Shown here: in pieces, positions 62,461 to 64,000 of the stretch | Layout: the number at the start of each line of letters is the position of its first letter | How positions within the stretch are numbered: the stretch's first letter is position 1 | Assembly: GCA_037355855.1 (NCBI GenBank) | Contig: CM074758.1 | Coordinates: forward strand, 6,855,001 to 6,919,000 | Direction: 5' to 3' | Source of the DNA: Pseudo-nitzschia pungens | Lineage: Eukaryota > Bacillariophyta > Bacillariophyceae > Bacillariales > Bacillariaceae | Length of the DNA stretch: 64,000 nt | Translations under genes and position numbers: made by a program | Notes under the pieces: generated by a model | Seen by the model: the letters and a program-made list of their open reading frames with translations, nothing else | The model's database searches: none | What the model was told of the DNA's origin: nothing

Positions 62461-63572
62461 CAACAAAAACACTTGATATGCAGCAAGCGTCAATATACAG
62501 GGGAGCAGCAAGCAGCGAGCAGCGGGTTTCGCTGGGTTCGACGCGTCGATTATGTACTGCAAAGAGAGATAAAGGCGATACAGTAGGGGGGGAACAGCAA
62601 GCAACAAATAGAAGCAAAGCGTTTATTCTACAGGGGGGGACAGCAAGCAGCAGCAACGCGTCGATATACAGCAAACAGCAGCGAGCAGCGAATAATGTAT
62701 TGGGTTTTGCTAGGTCGACGTGTTGTTTTTGTACTGTAAAGACATACCATAAACACCAGTACAGGGGGGAGCAGCAAGCAGTGGCAAAATGACGAATATA
62801 CCGTTACAGGGGGACAGCAGCGAAGCGTCGATATACAGGGGACAGCAGCGAAGCGTCGAGTTGCGGCTGGGGAATCGTTGGAGGCAGTGCTGGAAGAAGG
62901 TGATGTGTTCATGACGGCGGAGAAGAAGACCCTTTCAACACTCCACATCCATCTGCAGAAGGCGAAATCGTTTCGTCCTGCAGACACGGAATCCACGGGT
63001 TGCAAGACCACGACAACAACAGCAGGTCGTGCAAAACAACAACCAAATTCTTCAAACACTTTAATGTTTAACGTTCCACAAACCAGTAGATGACGATTTG
63101 CATGTTTCTTACAAGTTACATAGTACTAGTAGTGTGTGTTTTCTGTGTTTCGTGTTTCGTTTTCGTGTGTTTTGTCTCTTTTCTTTCGTCTCTTTCGTTG
63201 CATTTCGTTTCGACGTTCGAATTGAAATTTATGTGTTTCTTTTCTTTTCGTCTCCGCTTGCAAAAAGTGTTTGTTTTTATATTTTTTTTATCTCATAAGA
63301 AGTTTCTTTCTTAATAAATAAGAAGTTTGTTTCTATCTTAAGCACCTCTGCTACGAAGAACGTGGAAAATACAGTTGAATTTGATTGGTTTAAAATTAAT
63401 CTGAAGCAGTTACCATTGCGTGTCAGAGAAAAGGACCGTTACGGTTTTAAACGCGCACAAAATATTAAAAGAGATATCTGATATTGTTCTGATATACGAA
63501 TAATAATCTCTCATTATTATTTTTTTAACCTTTCATACATCAAATACATTAAAGTAGTAATTACCCCGTAAT

Positions 63573-63972
63573 GAGTGATTCCCGAAACTAATATGCACGT
63601 GCCATATTACATTATTCGTGACGTGGCACACACAGATCTATGTGCTCACACATAGAAAAATAAGAATCTATTAACCGATTTCTCAGAATCTGGAGGACAC
63701 ATATTTGCCTCCTCCAGATTTTAAGCACCAATTCATATTTTCAAGGAATCTTGAAAACAATAATCGCGCGCTAAAAAATGTCGATAGACGCGCAGTTAGG
63801 GAATAAAGAGAGCATTTTTTGTTTTTCGAAACAAGATTCCAAATTCCCAAATAGGCCTTCTGCACGCCTGTCTGTCATCCGTTTTTATTGCCTGTCCGTT
63901 GGGTGCGCTAAAAACAATGAGGACATTGAATTTAGGTTATGATATTACACATATTAGTTTCGGGAATCACTC
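63573..63972. mobile_element. MITE-like element with ~23-bp terminal inverted repeats
   Basis: Left end 63573-63595 begins GAGTGATTCCCGAAACTAAT. The right end 63950-63972 is its reverse complement without a mismatch. Flanks give a possible 3-bp TSD, AAT (63570-63572 and 63973-63975). Alternatively the inversion extends into CGTAAT with one indel. About 400 bp, AT-rich, no transposase. It contains several internal hairpins. Superfamily not assigned. Confidence 0.7.
63687..63720. other. Perfect 11-bp-stem hairpin inside the MITE-like element
   Basis: AATCTGGAGGA (63687-63697) and TCCTCCAGATT (63710-63720) with a 12-base loop. A second hairpin TTTTCAAG/CTTGAAAA lies at 63738-63757. Either could template a small RNA if transcribed; that is speculative. 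Confidence 0.7.
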
Positions 63973-64000
63973 AATTACGAACTCGTAACCCAATTAGATC

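Larger units (their letters stand above)
60178..63510. repeat. Tandem unit 2 (3333 bp), expanded copy of unit 1
   Basis: Its first ~560 bp match unit 1 from 58258, and its last ~1.6 kb match 58930-60177 at a constant offset of about 3333 bp. The extra ~1.4 kb lies in the middle: a longer minisatellite, an inverted partial copy (61063-61690) and a second minisatellite array. A single-base difference near 62977 shifts the frame of the 61-codon ORF relative to unit 1, arguing that it is not under coding constraint. Confidence 0.85.

Noticed and set aside
58329..62799. Cys/Leu/Ala-rich or Lys/Cys-rich repeat proteins from the minisatellite and TGCGAG arrays.
   Set aside because: Open on both strands because of the unit lengths, and frame-shifted between the two tandem units.
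1..64000. tRNA, rRNA or snRNA genes.
   Set aside because: I searched by eye for conserved tRNA and rRNA elements and saw none I could support; a covariance-model scan would be decisive.

Overview
This window looks like repeat-dominated nuclear DNA of a stramenopile, most likely a pennate diatom. The evidence is a pair of Ty1/copia elements resembling the diatom CoDi lineages, several Ty3/gypsy elements that share one gag type, and one host-like gene on the minus strand. There is no prokaryotic operon structure, and I saw no rRNA, tRNA or CRISPR. Species is not determinable from the sequence alone.

Left flank (1-4908): a 12-bp microsatellite, a 2-kb satellite of 38-42 bp monomers carrying a ~535-bp higher-order repeat, a ~168-bp tandem repeat, a GC-rich minisatellite that recurs at the right edge, and an old Copia LTR fragment.

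Centre (4909-54562): a nest of seven retroelements, resolved from LTR pairs and target-site duplications (TSDs). The outer host is a minus-strand Copia element, CoDi-A, running 54562 down to 4909. CoDi-B (plus strand, 5521-33107) sits inside the 3' LTR of CoDi-A. A LINE (13368-30289) sits inside CoDi-B pol. Two Gypsy elements sit inside LINE ORF2: Gy-3 (15149-18348, gag-only, TSD CAATG) and Gy-4 (18866-24717, fully intact, TSD ATACT). Two more Gypsy elements hit CoDi-A: Gy-1 (33947-39691, TSD CTTGG) in its 3' untranslated region and Gy-2 (48270-54228, TSD CCCTG) in its 5' LTR. A 328-bp piece of Gypsy pol is captured exactly at the CoDi-A 3' LTR border. Removing Gy-3 and Gy-4 with one TSD copy each restores one open LINE ORF2 of about 1945 codons, which independently supports the model.

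Right flank (54563-64000): minisatellite, a small unassigned ORF, a host-like gene with C2 homology and a weaker inositol-polyphosphate-kinase-like N-terminal region (55721-57514, minus), two tandem copies of a minisatellite-bearing unit bounded by TCATTAT (58258-63510), and a MITE-like element with inverted termini and several hairpins (63573-63972).

Functionally, Gy-4 is the only element with intact gag and pol and LTRs I could not tell apart, so it is the best candidate for current activity. Gy-3 also has indistinguishable LTRs but no pol, so it must have been copied in trans. CoDi-A, CoDi-B, Gy-1 and Gy-2 all carry stops, frameshifts or catalytic-site changes. Two features cut across families: gag and pol lie in one frame separated by a single stop codon, and each Gypsy element has a perfect palindrome exactly where a tRNA primer-binding site is expected.
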